A stretch of DNA of 64,000 nt from Ulva prolifera (Eukaryota; Chlorophyta; Ulvophyceae; Ulvales; Ulvaceae), in NCBI GenBank assembly GCA_023078555.1, contig CM041203.1, positions 3,639,981 to 3,703,980 of the forward strand, written 5' to 3'. Shown in pieces: positions 1 through 12,586 of this stretch. A program made the translations under genes and the position numbers. The notes beneath the pieces were generated by a model. It saw nothing but the letters and a program-made list of their open reading frames with translations, ran no database searches and was not told the origin of the DNA. Positions within the stretch are counted from its first letter, which is position 1, and the number at the start of each line of letters is the position of its first letter.

Positions 1-121
1 GCGGTGACACCTGAGTGCAGGGACGTGACAAGGTCAGCACAAGAAGACCACTGAGTAGGCGCAGTGCGCACAGGGCGCAAAATTGGGGTCAAGCAGGCGG
101 CAGGCACAGATGGTGTGACAC

Positions 122-152
<31 letters not shown>

Positions 153-2640
153 ACCCCCACACACAGAGGCTCGGACTGGTCTGCAAGCTATTCAAGACGC
201 TGCATGCTTTGGGTTGAGTTTGACGTAATGGCTAGCGTTTGTAGGGTGCTAGCATCATGCGTTGCTGGCTTCATGCAGGACTATGTGTCACCCTTTGTGG
301 CTGGGATGTACAGGCTCAGGCAAAGGGCATGCCGTATGCAGGGGGTACGGTAGCCGCGCACCCCGCAGCTGCGGCTGGCTCTCCGCTGTGGCCAGCACAA
401 CACATAGCGCATTGTTGCGGTCCATGACGATCTTCTGTGGGCTGAGCTCATGCGTGACGGTGGTCATCCCGTTCGTGCGTGTGGCGGTGCCATCATCGAG
501 CTCCCAGTCCAGCCGCCTATCTGAGATGCCGTATGCATTACTGGTGGCTGCAACGTCCGTGTCGTTGCACGCCTACAGCAGCATGATGAGTGTCAAGCAT
601 GATGTGCACTGCTCCTGCCACCTGACATCAGGTGAACTTGTGCCTTGGACATTGGCTCCTGGCGGTCTCGCGCTTGTGTACAAGTTGTTGGGTATGTGTG
701 TATGAGGTGCACCATGCAGCCATACACATACATTTTGCGAAGTTGTGGACCCAGAGATGGCGTCAGATGCAGGAGCTACTTCGCGTGGGGCCAATCACCT
801 CGAGGCCACAGTAATCCTTACCTGCCTGCGGTCAGGTCGTTGGAGCAAAGTCATGTGCGCCGCCTCACCGCAAATAAATGAGTGCGAAGTTATTTGAGCC
901 ATGTAATAATCTGGTGCAGCGGGCAATGGGAGCCAGCCGTGTTCCACATGCAGCGGTGATCGTGCTGACATCAGCTGAGCACGGTGGCTGGCCTGTGTAT
1001 GTGATGATGTCGAACACAAGTGAAGTTCCCACGCACAATTAAAGCTCCGGTGAAACGACCACATTTGCTAAGCACGACGATTGTTTTGCAATTCAGCGGA
1101 TACATTCGTCGCTGGTGCGAGGCCCGGCGGTATCAGGCGCACCTTCGTCGACACCCGCAAATAGCTCGAACGCCAAGGCATGCCTTCTGTGCCCGCCCAG
1201 GTTGTCTGCAACAGCACTTGAGTTCTGCCATGTTTCCATGTCAAGTGGTCACCGTGAGATAGTTCTGGACGAGTGTGGGAGTCCAGGACGACTTGAATTG
1301 TCGCATTCATGGACCTCACTGCCCCACCGTTCTTGCTTGCTGCGGCGGTAGCGACCTGCAAATATGACATTGTGACTTCAAAACTGATTGTATATCATGC
1401 CAGTTGCTCTGCAGACCGCATGTGCAGTCGCCTCTGCGCAACGCTGGCGCGGGGAATATTGCCCGGTCGCTGTCGGCATTGCACGCAGTCACATAGTGGA
1501 CGACGAAAGCTTGCTTCAACCGTCAGCAAACAAAAATAAGCTCAACACACCGTTATGTACGCAGGTGCCTGCGCCATTACACTTCCCAACTGCAGAAATG
1601 CGCAGGCGATCAGCCATGCGCAAAACACGTTGCTCCCGAGCATGGCCTATCACAGATGTCCCAGAGAAACGCTAGAGCATAAGGAGATACTACGTGATGC
1701 GTGACAGAAGTGAACGGCGCGCCGTACACAGGCTTTGGGCGCACAGCACACAGGCAATACCCAGCTACGTGTAGGACGCAGACTGGGCAGTTATTCCCTA
1801 CGAGAACTATTTGGCTCCAAAACCAGTCCGATGCAAAGAGCAGTTGTACGACGTGAAATTTCCCAGTCGAGCATGTATGCGCATTGGCGGTTTTTCCTGT
1901 TCTCGCGTCGTGCCAAGGCACCGCGGCCGTTCTGGGCATCGCACCGGCATGCACAGTGGCATGCGGTGTGGAGGAACCGCTCCCGACAGCGTTGTGGCAC
2001 GGTTGCACGATCTATTCGAAGGACGAATCTCCAGATATTTTGAGAGCTGGCCGCGAAAGCTTACTCTCGATGCTTGGCGTTGCATGCCTGCCAGCAAACT
2101 ACACACCGCCGTTTCACGTCTCATGGCCTGCCAGGACTGTAGCTGTGGCTCCCCTGCCCGTGTTCACGCGATCTTGTGCTTGACAACACGTTCCACTATC
2201 TCAGCGTTCTTGCCACTGCAGCTGAGGTACAGGCTTGTTCACGTGCTCTGATGCTGCTCACACAGAGCAGCTACTTCAATGAAGGTCTCCACCAAGAATG
2301 CCGCGCAATCACCGCTGGCCACCTTGAGTCGCAATGCATCTGTCTCACACACAATTAGATTGCGCTGTGTGGAGGTAAAAGGCACCAGGCATTCAATCTC
2401 CACAGAAGTGGCTGAACCACACATACACAGGGTGCCCACCGTCTCTGCACATGTCAACTGTGGAGCCCTAGGGAACACGACTTGGCGTCTGTACGATGTA
2501 GTGCAGCATGTTGAGCTGCCCTCAAGGGCGTCTCGGGAGCACATTGCAAGCAGTGGTGAGCAGGCATGACCTCACTCGCCGCTGTTGCATGCATTTTGTC
2601 ATGGCCGCCTCTAATTGGCTAGCTTCAGTCAGAAGCCGAC
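1..2640. other. Region without a secure gene
   Basis: No gene could be named here. On the minus strand, 545 down to 360 reads as an open stretch without stops (segments such as DRRLDWELDDGTATR and HELSPQKIVMDRNN), and about 2544-2239 reads TSTQRNLIVCETDALRLK. About 1365-1255 on the minus strand follows an ATTTGCAG acceptor and reads GGAVRSMNATIQVV. These could be exons of one unrecognised minus-strand gene. I recognise no family, and the stretches between them carry no clear coding signal. Confidence 0.25.
124..152. repeat. Homopolymer run of 29 C
   Basis: Twenty-nine consecutive C residues are followed by A, five C and a short CA run. It is a low-complexity tract of the kind that slips in replication and in sequencing, so its exact length may be unreliable. 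Confidence 0.95.
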
Positions 2641-2699
2641 AGATGTCACCGACAGCCGTTCTTTGAATTAGTGCATGCTGGCGTGCGTGCTTGCGTGCA

Positions 2700-4237
2700 T
2701 GCCATGTGAGCCTTTATTGTGCTGTACAGCGGGTGCAAGATGTTGCGAGCAGCATCACCAGCCTTGTACCAGGCTTGGCCCCCCCAACACTGACGTCAGT
2801 CCTCCTTCAGATGGCTGCAACAAATGTCCCCGCTGACCGCATGCCAGAGTTCTACAGCTGTTGCATCACGCGTGCTCAGGAGCTTGTGCCCCTCTGCTCT
2901 CTGCAGCAGCTCGCTGACCTATCCTGGGCATTCTTCCGAGCACAGGCCTCACCAACGTCCACCTTCCACTTTCAAGTCAGAGAGTCTGCCCTTTCATGGG
3001 TGACTGCGCAGCTAGGCACCCTGGATATGCTGCCTCTCATCAGCCGGGAGGATGCTCATGAGGCCGCCAACTTTCTGTCTCGGCTGTTCAAAGCACAGCT
3101 GCTCCACACAGACGATCCGCTGAGTCGCCAAATGCTCTTCATTGTTGCAGCTGGCATCAACCAGGCATGTCCAATTCGATCAGCAGACACCTGAGCCATC
3201 CATGCTTTCCACTTATGTTCACGAGGAGTGCTTGCAGGTGCCGCTGCATGAGATCCCGGGGCTGCTACGCAAGTGCTGGACGTCCGTTGGAGCTGAGCTC
3301 CCAGTTCTGTCTGTGGAAACCATTCACTCCCGCGATGCACCATCCCTTACCAGCGGCTGTACGCATCTGAGCCACACCCCACGCAGCCTGGAATTCTGGC
3401 GGGCTGCGGTGGCGAAGGGCGGCCTCCTGCAGCCAGCTTGGGAAGAGGCACAGCTGCTGATAGCGACGGGTGCAGGCGCCAAGGCTGCAGATGCGCCGCT
3501 AGAAGAGCTCAGCCTCTTTGCAGAGCAGCTGCTTGAGCATGGTGTGACGGAGGACCAGCCCATCACTGTCTGGGTGATGGAAACGATCCACAACAAGTAC
3601 GCTGATTCCGCGGAGCTGTCTGCGCACGCCTACACATCCAAACAGCTTGCAACAGGTCTCAAAACCCTGGCCTGGGCAGGCCTGTTGTCTAAAGAAGTGG
3701 TGGCAGCACTGGCCCGCTCTCTGCGCTGTGCCGTGCTGCAGGGAGACAAGGAGCCTGCGCTGCCGCCAAGCCATCTGGTCGACATGATCCTGCAGATTGC
3801 TGATGCGGGTGCGCCAAACCCCGTGGGACTCCAGGCAATTCCAATGATGACACTGAGACTCTTCGGGGACTATTTGCACAGGGTTTTTGCGATGTGATGC
3901 ACAAAATGGCCCGTGGACCGATGCGACAGCAGGCACAATTGAATGCGTCCTGCTCGGCGCCCTGCAGCATCAAGACGTGCCCCAGAAATTCAGAAATGCT
4001 TGGCTTGCAGGCTGTGAGGATTCTGAGCTGTTTGCTGTGCTGGAAGCGGCATTCTGTGACCACACACGCCTCCACCGCGAGAAGCCGAAAGCGCTGCTGC
4101 GCATGGCGGCACGTCTTGCAGCTGCTGGGGCCACGAGCCAGCGTGTTTTGCGTGTGCTGTCCAGGAACCTGGCCGAATGTGCGAGTCGAGGAGTCTCCGA
4201 GCCACAAGGGCAGGCGCGTCTGCACCATTCTTCATGA
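2700..4237 (+). CDS. Helical-repeat protein, possibly organellar RNA-binding
   Basis: At least three coding stretches run in series: about 2725-3165, 3166-3886 and 3890-4200, separated by or overlapping unresolved introns. The product is rich in Leu and Ala and made of amphipathic helices. Recurring segments such as LQQLADLSWAFFRAQ, SKQLATGLKTLAWAG and PSHLVDMILQIADAG resemble the helical repeats of algal OPR, RAP-domain and FAST-like proteins, which bind RNA in chloroplasts or mitochondria. That family assignment is inference from pattern; no RAP domain was seen. The start codon and last exon are not fixed. The gene lies just upstream of the methyltransferase on the same strand, and it is not excluded that some 3' exons belong to that gene. 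It could also be an unrelated alpha-solenoid protein. Confidence 0.4.
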
Positions 4238-4467
4238 TCATGTGCATGTGTGTTGCGCAGGCAGGTGGTGTGCTTCACTACCGTTCACATGCCTCAACTG
4301 TACTGATGCAAGCATGCCACAGCACGATGGGAAGCTGCATAGCTCCTAGACCGGCAGCACGGCAAGCACATGCAGCAGGTGCATGCCTACCTGCCTTTCT
4401 GCATACGTGTCAGTGGTGATAGCGGTCCGGTCCTGTTGCGGCAGTATAACAGCTCAGAGGTGGCTAT

Positions 4468-5808
4468 GTGGTGCAGGAGGCGCAACAGGCTGTCCAAGAT
4501 ATCCATGCCGGAGCGTTTGATGCTTTCTCTGTGCCGGCGCTCAAGGTGTCCTGGAATGTGGCCAAGGGGCTGCCACAGCCTCCAGGCTCGGCGGGCGCAG
4601 CCTCAACGTCTGACACTGGCTCCAAACTGAAGCAGGCTTTGTCAGAATTTGACTGCACTATGCCGCTGGTTGTGGACGTCGGATGCGGGCTTGGCTCTTT
4701 TGCCAGAGCCATGGCGGTGCATCCCCGGGCCATCAACTGCCACAACATCGTCCCATGTGCGAACCGTTTGCTCACACCACCTGCTTGCTTCACTCTGGGA
4801 GTGGATGCGGTCGTGTCATCCCTGCGTGTGAGATGCTACATGCTGCAATGCCATCATGTTGTCCTGCTTCGTATCGTGCCGAGCCTGGTGAGGGTAGCTA
4901 GGCAAAATGCTTTAGACAGTGCATGGTGAAGAACAACATACTGCAGCTGACTGATCCTGCCACGCATGCTCAGGTGATCCAGACTGGAATGTTTTGGGCC
5001 TAGATGTCAGCCCAGTAGCGATAAGGAGATGCAGCTCCATGGCATCTCGTGGCAGACTAGCCCACAGGTGCGCACGAACTGTGGAGCAAGCCATGTGCGC
5101 GCAACAGCATGCATGTAAAAATCGCAAATGGGTTCGTACATGGGCCTGAGAGAGTTCTGACTCGGTGTCAATTTGAAGCGATGGCATGAGGACCGGAAGT
5201 ATTGTGTCACCCATCTCATCCTGCAGGTTAGGATTCGCTGACGTGGACGCAATATCGGGCTTCGATTGGCTGAGAGACCATTACACAGGTGCTATTGCGG
5301 TGGTGCATGTAGGCTTCCCCACACCATTCCCGACTCGGTTTGCAGCCTTTCAAGCACATGACACATCACTAAAGGACTCGATGTCAGCAATTCACCAGAA
5401 ACCCGACTTCATGGTGCAGGCATGTCCTGACACCTTCACATATGATCAACAGCTACAGTCTTTACATGTCTAGGCTGCCCCGCTCATTGTCAGATCAGCA
5501 TTGACCGCGTGCAGGATCCGCTAGTGGCATCAATTCGACAGAGTCTCCAGCCTGGGGCACTAGTGCTGATTCAGAGCAACGTCGAAGAGGTGACACTGTA
5601 TATGGAAGAGCTCTTCTTAGAGCCTCAAATTCCAGATGCATGCCAGATAGAGGCAGTCAGCTATGATGCCAGGCAGGGGGAGTGCAGCATGCCACACATC
5701 CACCGCATTCCGCGGCTTGCGAATCCCTTCGCAGCACAAAGTGAAACGGAAGCTATGACCACAGCAACAGGTAGGGATATCTGGAGGAGCCTGTTGAGGG
5801 CTGTCTGA
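4468..5808 (+). CDS. TrmB-like tRNA (guanine-N7) methyltransferase
   Basis: This is a class I SAM-dependent methyltransferase, most like the plant/chloroplast TrmB family that makes m7G46 in tRNA. Motif I is visible as VVDVGCGLGSFARAMA near 4670-4715. An exon ending at 5067 reads DWNVLGLDVSPVAIRR, the acidic strand-2 loop. It splices in phase to an exon at 5227 reading LGFADVDAISGFDWL. A later strand reads AIAVVHVGFPTPFPTRF, at the place where TrmB proteins carry their Pro-Asp-Pro segment. The last exon (from about 5513) gives PLVASIRQSLQPGALVLIQSN, the C-terminal strand typical of TrmB. The basic KRRH-type patch is weak, so the substrate is less certain than the fold. The 5' end was not located; ATG or an upstream exon near 4468 is possible. 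The stop lies 127 bp from the convergent mTERF gene. Confidence 0.55.
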
Positions 5809-5935
5809 CACAAGCATTTTCTGTGTGTCACTGGCGCCTGCACGATTCCAGAGGCACACGAGTGGATGGCAGGTGTGCACTGGTACATACAGCTGTTCCT
5901 GGTCATGCAACGTAGGTGCAATGTAGGTCGGCTGA

Positions 5936-7272
5936 CTAGATCGATTTGCGCAGGTACTCCGAGATCATCTCTTGTGTATCACCACGGGACTGCAGATAAT
6001 CGACAACGGTCCTGACATTGCCTGCTTTGAGTCCGAGAAGTGAAGGACGCTCGTATATGACCTGCAGGACCACGAACCATTCATTTCTGTTGTAAGTAGC
6101 CGTCGCTTTGAAAGTAAGGTTGCAATTGCAGCACACAAGAGCACACCCTCGCTGCATCGTCAATGCCGACGTCAGCCAGGCAGTCCACAAACGGCTGCAG
6201 GCGGTCTGTGACGGAGTAGCTTAGGATGGGTGGGTGCTCAACAATTGTTGCCGCAACCTGCTTGTGTGTGAAGCCTTTGGCTATCAAAAAGTCGACGACA
6301 GGTTCCATGTCATCGCGCACAGATAATCGCCGTGCCTGTAGCACTGCCTGCTGTCACTCGCATCCACAAGTCTACCCTCGCCAGGGACAGGTTTGGCGAG
6401 ACTAACCGTTGCATGACCCAAACACAGATCAACGTGCCATGATGATCAGTTCCGGGTAATGTGAGATGCAGTCTGTGCTCATTTGAGCATTCATGTTGGC
6501 CATGCATCATGGCGATGCATCGCGTGAGCTTGTGCAACAGCTAACAAAGATAGATCAGCAGGGCAACACGGAACAGCTTCAGCAAGCAACGGGCGCGTAC
6601 GTTTGCGTTTTTAGCGCGTTTCCTCTCCCGGAAGCTGACGAAGATGCTGTTGGGGTTCATAGCGATGTCCAGGACACGAGCTATCTCCGCTTGGCTGATG
6701 TCGGGGTCCAATGACTTCAAGAATACGCTGCCCTCTTGATAGGCTGCGTCCACGTCACCTGACAAGGCTGCAATCCAACGCATACTTTGATTAGTGTCTA
6801 CCTTGGGTATGACGCCGCATGATCCAGCATGCTGTGCACCCGTGGCTACAGAACTCCAGAGCACACCAGATTTCAAGGTTGCCGCCCCATCAGTAGCATA
6901 AGGAACGTGTAGCTGCCTCGCCCTCGGACAGCAGACCTTACGATTCTGACTGACCTGTGCCGGGCTTGCCGCAAGCCGGTGCCTGGGCTGGTAGAACGAT
7001 TTTAGGGCCGTGGTCCCCATACAAAGCGGAGGAGACGTCACTGATGAACAGAAGTGAGCCACTTCTAAGTCGATACGGGAGGGTCGCTGACAGGGTAGCT
7101 GTTGAAGCGAAACACTCAGGCCGAATGGCGCTTTGTGGCTGAGAGGACAGCTGTTATCAACTGCTGAAAAGTTGCTAAATAAGAGACAGCTTGTACGTGA
7201 AATTTGCTTGTGATGTACCGATACTCCGGCGCGTGGCTGTAAATGGTGTGTGTGCTGTGGTTGGAAGGCCAC
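5936..7272 (-). CDS. mTERF domain protein, organellar
   Basis: This is a mitochondrial transcription termination factor (mTERF) family member, an organelle nucleic-acid-binding helical-repeat protein that affects transcription, splicing or ribosome assembly. Three exons can be read. The first runs from ATG at 7272 to about 6560 and contains LDPDISQAEIARVLDIAMNP. The second, 6335-6147, contains PVVDFLIAKGFTHKQVAATI and EHPPILSYSVTDRLQPF. The third, 6061-5936, contains YERPSLLGLKAGNVRTVVDY and the stop. Each carries the mTERF pattern of a helix pair followed by a P-x-[IL]L turn. The first 60-odd residues are rich in Ser, Gln and His with few acids, consistent with a transit peptide, but organelle choice is not decidable. 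The protein is short for the family, with about four repeats, and the junction after the first exon was not fixed. Confidence 0.65.
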
Positions 7273-7681
7273 GGCCCGCCAGACGCGGGCCCCTCAGGCC
7301 ACCTGACGGTGCACCGCCGCGATGGACTGCCAGACCGATCGCCTCCCGTTTACAGGGCTTGATGGTCTGCAATACCCATTGAAGTGTGCAACTAAGGCGA
7401 CTGAGCAGACGTGGACACCATGGCTACCGCTAGTTCAAGTCGAACATACTCTTCCAGCGTTGCGTCGGCTTCAGAATGTGCAGTTCCTGCACCGTTCCCA
7501 CGCAGACATTCACAAGAGCATCCCCGGCACATGCGTAGCAAATCTTTGTCTTCGTGAACATGAAGGGCTGTTTGAATATCAACAAGTCCTCGCTATGATG
7601 TATATCGAGTCTGTGAGTGATCGGCCTGATGGCCTGTCGTGCAGGCAAGTCCACAGATAGGTAGTTTGATGCCGCCACAAA

Positions 7682-9019
7682 ATGCCATTCAATAATGCGG
7701 GTGGCTCCATTGGCAGTGGGCTTGCAGTCTTGCTTACTGGGTGGATCTGCCATCGCATTGCGAGGGCTTGGTCCTCACAGAGGGCTTCAAATGAGAAGCT
7801 GCTCACGTCTGCCCAGGGGGCTTCAGGGAGGCCCACTGGGAGGCTCAATGTACCTGCACTTGTTTATCTGGTAAGCTTGTCATGCGCTTTCGCCGGCTTC
7901 CATTGATGCTGTGGACATTATTGCGACATACCGCCATGTTGGCAATCCCTCACAGCGTGATTGCAGATATCCCATGGACCATTCCCCTTCGTAATCCTCG
8001 ACCTCCGTGACTGTGATCAAATCGAATCGATGCTTCATGGTGTGGTTGTGAAGCTATCGCCTGATGATGTGCCTGCTGCCCTGACAGACGACTGCAAGTG
8101 GTCAGATGCGAGTAAAGGCTGCGCACGCCCAAGCCCGCATCATGCGCTGATCTTCATCTCTGAAGTAAAGGTGCGCATGCATCCATCTGCAACGGTGTCA
8201 TCTTTGAGAATGTCACGCTTCACACGTCGCTTCTGTTCGATTTAGCTTGCTCATGCCGGCTGCCTGCGGCACGCCCTTGATAGTATGCCATCAAGATTGG
8301 CGTTCTTGTCATAGCCTTAGTGTCTACAGGAGAAGCTGCATGCGGCAACAGCGGTAGCCACTCTGCATGGCTACCAAACATGCTTCACGGTCATGGCAAA
8401 GAGGCCACTACAGAAGTCCCTGGGGGGCCCACCGGAGCCACGTCTCATCAGCAGTGATGCCCTGGCACACTTGATGAACATCCGGGGAGCCTCAGGGGAC
8501 CCAAAGCCACCGGTGCTCGTAGATGTGCGCCGGCATGATGAGCGCACTCTTTTCGGGTGTATCTCTGGCTCCGTGCACGTCCCGGCAGAGGACCTAGCCG
8601 TGTCGCTGCAGTCCGCACATGACATTTTCGAGCAGATTGCAAGAACTCCAGCCTGGGTCAAAGAGGATGTGATCGTGTTCCATAGCAGGAGCACTTGTCG
8701 TGCTCAGTGGGCTGCGATTGTGGCGTCACAGCAAGGTGCTCTCTCTGAAGATGCTGATGGATGTGCCAGAAAATGCGCGTTGCTTATTCACCATGCAACG
8801 TTACTTTCTGGTGCATATGCTGAATTTGCCTGTTGTGTAGGGTTCATGAACGTCTTTGTTCTGATGGGGGGAACTAATGAGTGGAACTTTCAGCCGTCTG
8901 TGTTGCGATATGCGCACTATGAAATTGGGGATCCAATTCCTGTTGCCACAGCTCCACCGGTACGCAGCGTAAAGTTTGATGAAGCTGCTAAAGAACTGCT
9001 GATGCTAGGGCTGCTCTGA
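7682..9019 (+). CDS. Tandem rhodanese-like protein with N-terminal membrane helix
   Basis: Four exons join in phase: 7682-7870, 7967-8164, 8330-8735 and 8841-9019, giving about 323 residues. The N-terminus has a hydrophobic segment (GSGLAVLLTGWICHRIARAW), likely a membrane anchor or targeting signal. A first rhodanese-like unit starts at FPFVILDLRD and closes across the 8164/8330 junction with ALIFISE then LHAATAVATLHGYQTCFTV; it has no catalytic cysteine loop. The second unit reads PPVLVDVRRHDERT, ISGSVHVP, DVIVFHSRSTCRAQWAA and GFMNVFVLMGGTNEW. Its active-site loop follows VIVF as H-S-R-S-T-C-R, so Ser stands where rhodanese, Cdc25 and arsenate-reductase loops usually have Cys. A Cys three residues later is the only candidate. 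Rhodaneses move sulfane sulfur or act as inactive binding modules; here the role is unknown. The adenylate-rich 5' flank is shared head-to-head with the mTERF gene. Confidence 0.65.
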
Positions 9020-9942
9020 ATTGCATAATGCCAATGCCCAGAGTTGTGGATCCTTACAAGATGCATGCGAGTCGCCAGAAGCAGTCGTTGCCAAAAGTCT
9101 GGGCATGTGGCAGTGCACGAGCTGATTGCCTCTCGCATCAATCACGTGGAATCAACGGAATGGCTGGTGTTGAAATGCGAAGCCATGTTTGTGAATGGCT
9201 GGCCACCGTTCCATGTCAGTAACACAGACGATGCACGTGTTGCAGCTGAGCGGGACCCCTGGTCCTTACTCCCGTTGTATCAGCCAGGTGCCTGCCTTCT
9301 AGGTGACGTCACAGCTGATATTTCAGGGCACTAAATGATCACCATGCCCCAAATTTCATGTCTGTCTCCAGCAGCCTAGATCTTCCCGCCAGATTTGAAG
9401 TGCAGCTGTCGCAGGAATGCTTTGTCACTGTCTCGACCCCCCTGGCGGTGGATTCCGATGCCGGATGGGTCAGACCCAATGCTCAAGCTGTGATGTGCAC
9501 ATACCCGAGCGTACACATGCTGCACTGTCATGAGTAAGCATCTATTGTGCAAAATGCAGGCGCGGTGGTCGCCGCACCTTGCAGACGTGCGTCAGTACAT
9601 GACATACGAGTGCAAAATTTGTGACAATCTATGCAGGAGACCGCAAAGTCATGTGAATTGTCTGCTTCACGCCGACACGCCTCTCAAAAACCAGCACTCA
9701 TGCCAGAGCCAGACAAAGCATCATGCCACAGAAAAAGTTGGGAGGGCTGTGCGTCTCAATGCACTGAACAAGCTCCTCTCAATGCTGGGCATGTTACACA
9801 ATGTGATCTCCACGCTGTATCTATGCATCTGCGTGCCCAATGCCTACCCGACCAAAATTGTATTGCACATACACTGAAACCAGACACTGCTGCACGCACG
9901 GTTTGTGCGCACTCCCGGACAATCTAAAGCTACACACCTCAC
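9020..9942. other. Tail-to-tail spacer with one weak open frame
   Basis: This spacer lies between the convergent rhodanese and acid phosphatase genes. A plus-strand open stretch around 9080-9334 reads HVESTEWLVLKCEAMFVNG and PWSLLPLYQPGACLLG. It looks weakly protein-like but matches nothing I know; it may be an exon of a small gene or a chance frame. From 9340 to 9942 I see no coding signal, repeat or RNA gene. Confidence 0.25.
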
Positions 9943-12045
9943 TCATACAATGTAGTATAGCGGGTTGGGGGTTTTGTATGCTGCATGTGCAGGATACAGG
10001 CCATCTGAGTCAGAAAATTGGTCTCCAAATGTTGCAACGATAGTGAATCCAGCATTAATCAGCTCCTTTCTCCGCTCAGGCTTGTACACCGACGCCAGCT
10101 TGTCCATGTCTTCTGGAACATCACCCAGATGCTTAGCTATAGAGCCCAGCATGGATCGCAGAAGCAGTCAAAGAAGTTGCTATCAGGCATTTGGTATCTG
10201 AAAGAGACTAGCGCAGGGAGTGTATGAGAGGCGTACTCTTCAGGTCACGTAAATGCAGTGCAACATAGCATGGTGTGCCATCTGTCCGGATGGCATTGCC
10301 GTTGTCATCCTGCGGACATTTCTCACCAAGGCCAACATGTTTGAGATTGCGCTCTGTGACATCGCGAGAATCCTCATTTCTCCCTGTTATGAATGCAGTT
10401 GACATTCCATACTTGTACGCTTCAAGGTAAACTGTTCTTATAGCGTCCAGCGCAGGTGACAGCTGCTCATCGTCATGCACTCTAGTCTGGTTCTGCGGAA
10501 CAGGGACATAATCTCGGGCCTGCAGCAGTGTTGAAATCATCGACTATGTTTCTCTGGACTGCAGCATGCATCAAGCATGCAGCAAAGGTTCCAACCCCAA
10601 CAGATGGAATGCACTTGCAATGAGCATACCTGAAAGGCACCCAAGTTGCTCAATACGGTCTCATCGATATCAAAAACTACCATGTTGGTGGCATCTCCCT
10701 CCTTGAATGTCTCCTTCCCGGTCAAATATTCCAGCGCAGAATCACGAACCTGCTCTAGATCCTTCCAGTACTGGCCACCACCTGGCGTAAAGTACCAGTC
10801 TAAGACCCCCTTCACTCGAACGGCGGTTGTGTGTTGCATTGTCACGTCGAGAGCAAATGCATCACGCAAAGTTGTTTTCTTGAAAGCGCATGCAGGACAG
10901 CTGCGAGAAGCACCTTGCACTGGTTGGGATCGTGTAGCCTTGCTTGTGGAAATCCACCCGTGTGAGACACCGTGCCACCTGCACTCAGCATATTGACAGG
11001 TGCACACAATGCAATGACTGACGGATCTCAATGAGACAGCTGCATACCTCCTACAGGGTAAAGGCACTCATAGTGAATCAAATTCTCAGGTGTCAGGGGC
11101 CATCTGTATGCTGGGTCTGAATCCAGATGACTTGCAACCCTGCATCGTTTACGGCGGTTTGTGGTAAAGACCATAGCTGCGGCGTGTAGCCAGACCATGT
11201 GCAGTGGAGCTCTGCAATGGCCAGGCATTCATGCGCCGATATGCCCAATGTGTCCGTATCCATGGCATGTGGGGATGGCATGCGGTGCAGTGCAGCCGGG
11301 AGAGCCATTGTCTCTATGAAAGAACCATACCGAAGTCGACAAAGACCGTGAACATATGCACTATTGCCAGGTAGACCATGCATTCCGCAATTGCAATCTG
11401 TCGCGGCTGAACTAAGCAGCAAGTGGGCAACGAACTGCACCACAACATTACATGGACGGTTGCACCACTGTTACTGCAATGGAATGATCGAGTCCCACCT
11501 GCTCGATAGATATCGATACTCTCCTCGCATCCGATCAACAGCTCTCTGCACGTTTCGATGATTAATGTGCCAACGTCTCCAACAACAGCAACATATCTTG
11601 CTGTTCGGCACAATGGTAAAGATATATTAACCTGGAAGAAGTGGCCGCAAAGTGCATGTGCGGCGTGTAAAATGTATGTGATGAGGTTCTAAATACTTCG
11701 AGCGACGGCATCGAGCTGGATTATACTGCACCAGCTCCACAGAGCGACACTGCAGCCCCAAAAGGTAGCCGGCACCGCGCTGTGACTCAGAATGATCAAG
11801 CATACAGTTGCTAGCTCAAGGTTGGGTTGGATTCTCACCAGAAGCACAGAATTGAGTACGATCAGCAAAAGCACAGCTACGCCCAACATCCAACATCCCC
11901 ATGATCGACAGGTACCCCTAGACTTGGAGGTATAGGGATCTTGGAGGAAAGATGGCGCCTCAACGTCGACGGACATGGCCATGACGTCGGGATCGGTTGC
12001 AGGCACCACTTGCACCCACCTGTCCTGTTCAGACGTAACCTTCAC
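9943..12045 (-). CDS. HAD-superfamily class B acid phosphatase, membrane-anchored
   Basis: This phosphatase belongs to the HAD subfamily IIIB (plant acid phosphatase/VSP type). HAD motif I is clear in the exon ending at 10630: NMVVFDIDETVLSNLGAF, with the nucleophile Asp and the second Asp of DxD. The next exon (about 10535-10208) holds motif II in STAFITGRNEDSRDV. The last exon (about 10152-9943) holds YKPERRKELINAGF and the motif III/IV acid cluster GDQFSDSDGLYP. Upstream, 11160-11049 gives HLDSDPAYRWPLTPENLIHY. The likely first exon (12045 to about 11800) encodes a short acidic tail and then a hydrophobic helix (MLGVAVLLLIVLNSVLLVRI), a type II signal anchor that would place the enzyme in the secretory pathway. 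Whether 12045 is in the same transcript is inference. The gene is head-to-head with dihydropyrimidinase. Confidence 0.7.
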
Positions 12046-12586
12046 CGGCAGATTTGAGGCTCTTGCCGCTGACCGAAACGTGACTTCTACTCATTGATGC
12101 GAAGACTGGGCACTCCAGAAAGCCTATGCTTCAGGGCATGTAGCGGCGTGCTGTAGACAACAGAATCTGCAGTGGCGAAGGACATCGCATTGGACGCCCC
12201 AGCATTTCACGATGCAGTACATGCACTCGATTGCTGTATGTCATGTGGGTGTGTATGACTGCATGAGCGGTGTGTGATCATGGGTTTTCGACTTCATGTT
12301 GTGTGCACTGACGTACGATCTGTTTGAATATCTACATTGCCAGTTACCACAGCTTTAGAAGCTCTGTCGCCATCAATATGCTCCTATTATCATACTGCAT
12401 TTGTATCAGCGTGATTGGCGTCCGTGCCAGCTGTATCTTGATCAAGGTATGGTCAATCGAGAGCACGCCATTGGTGACGCCGTGACGCTCACACAGGTAG
12501 CCTGCATCGTCGTTGATCGGCAATTCAGCTCTGGCACCCAGCGATTCAGCGAACCAAGAAATCAGCTGAAATTTATTCGTTTACAG

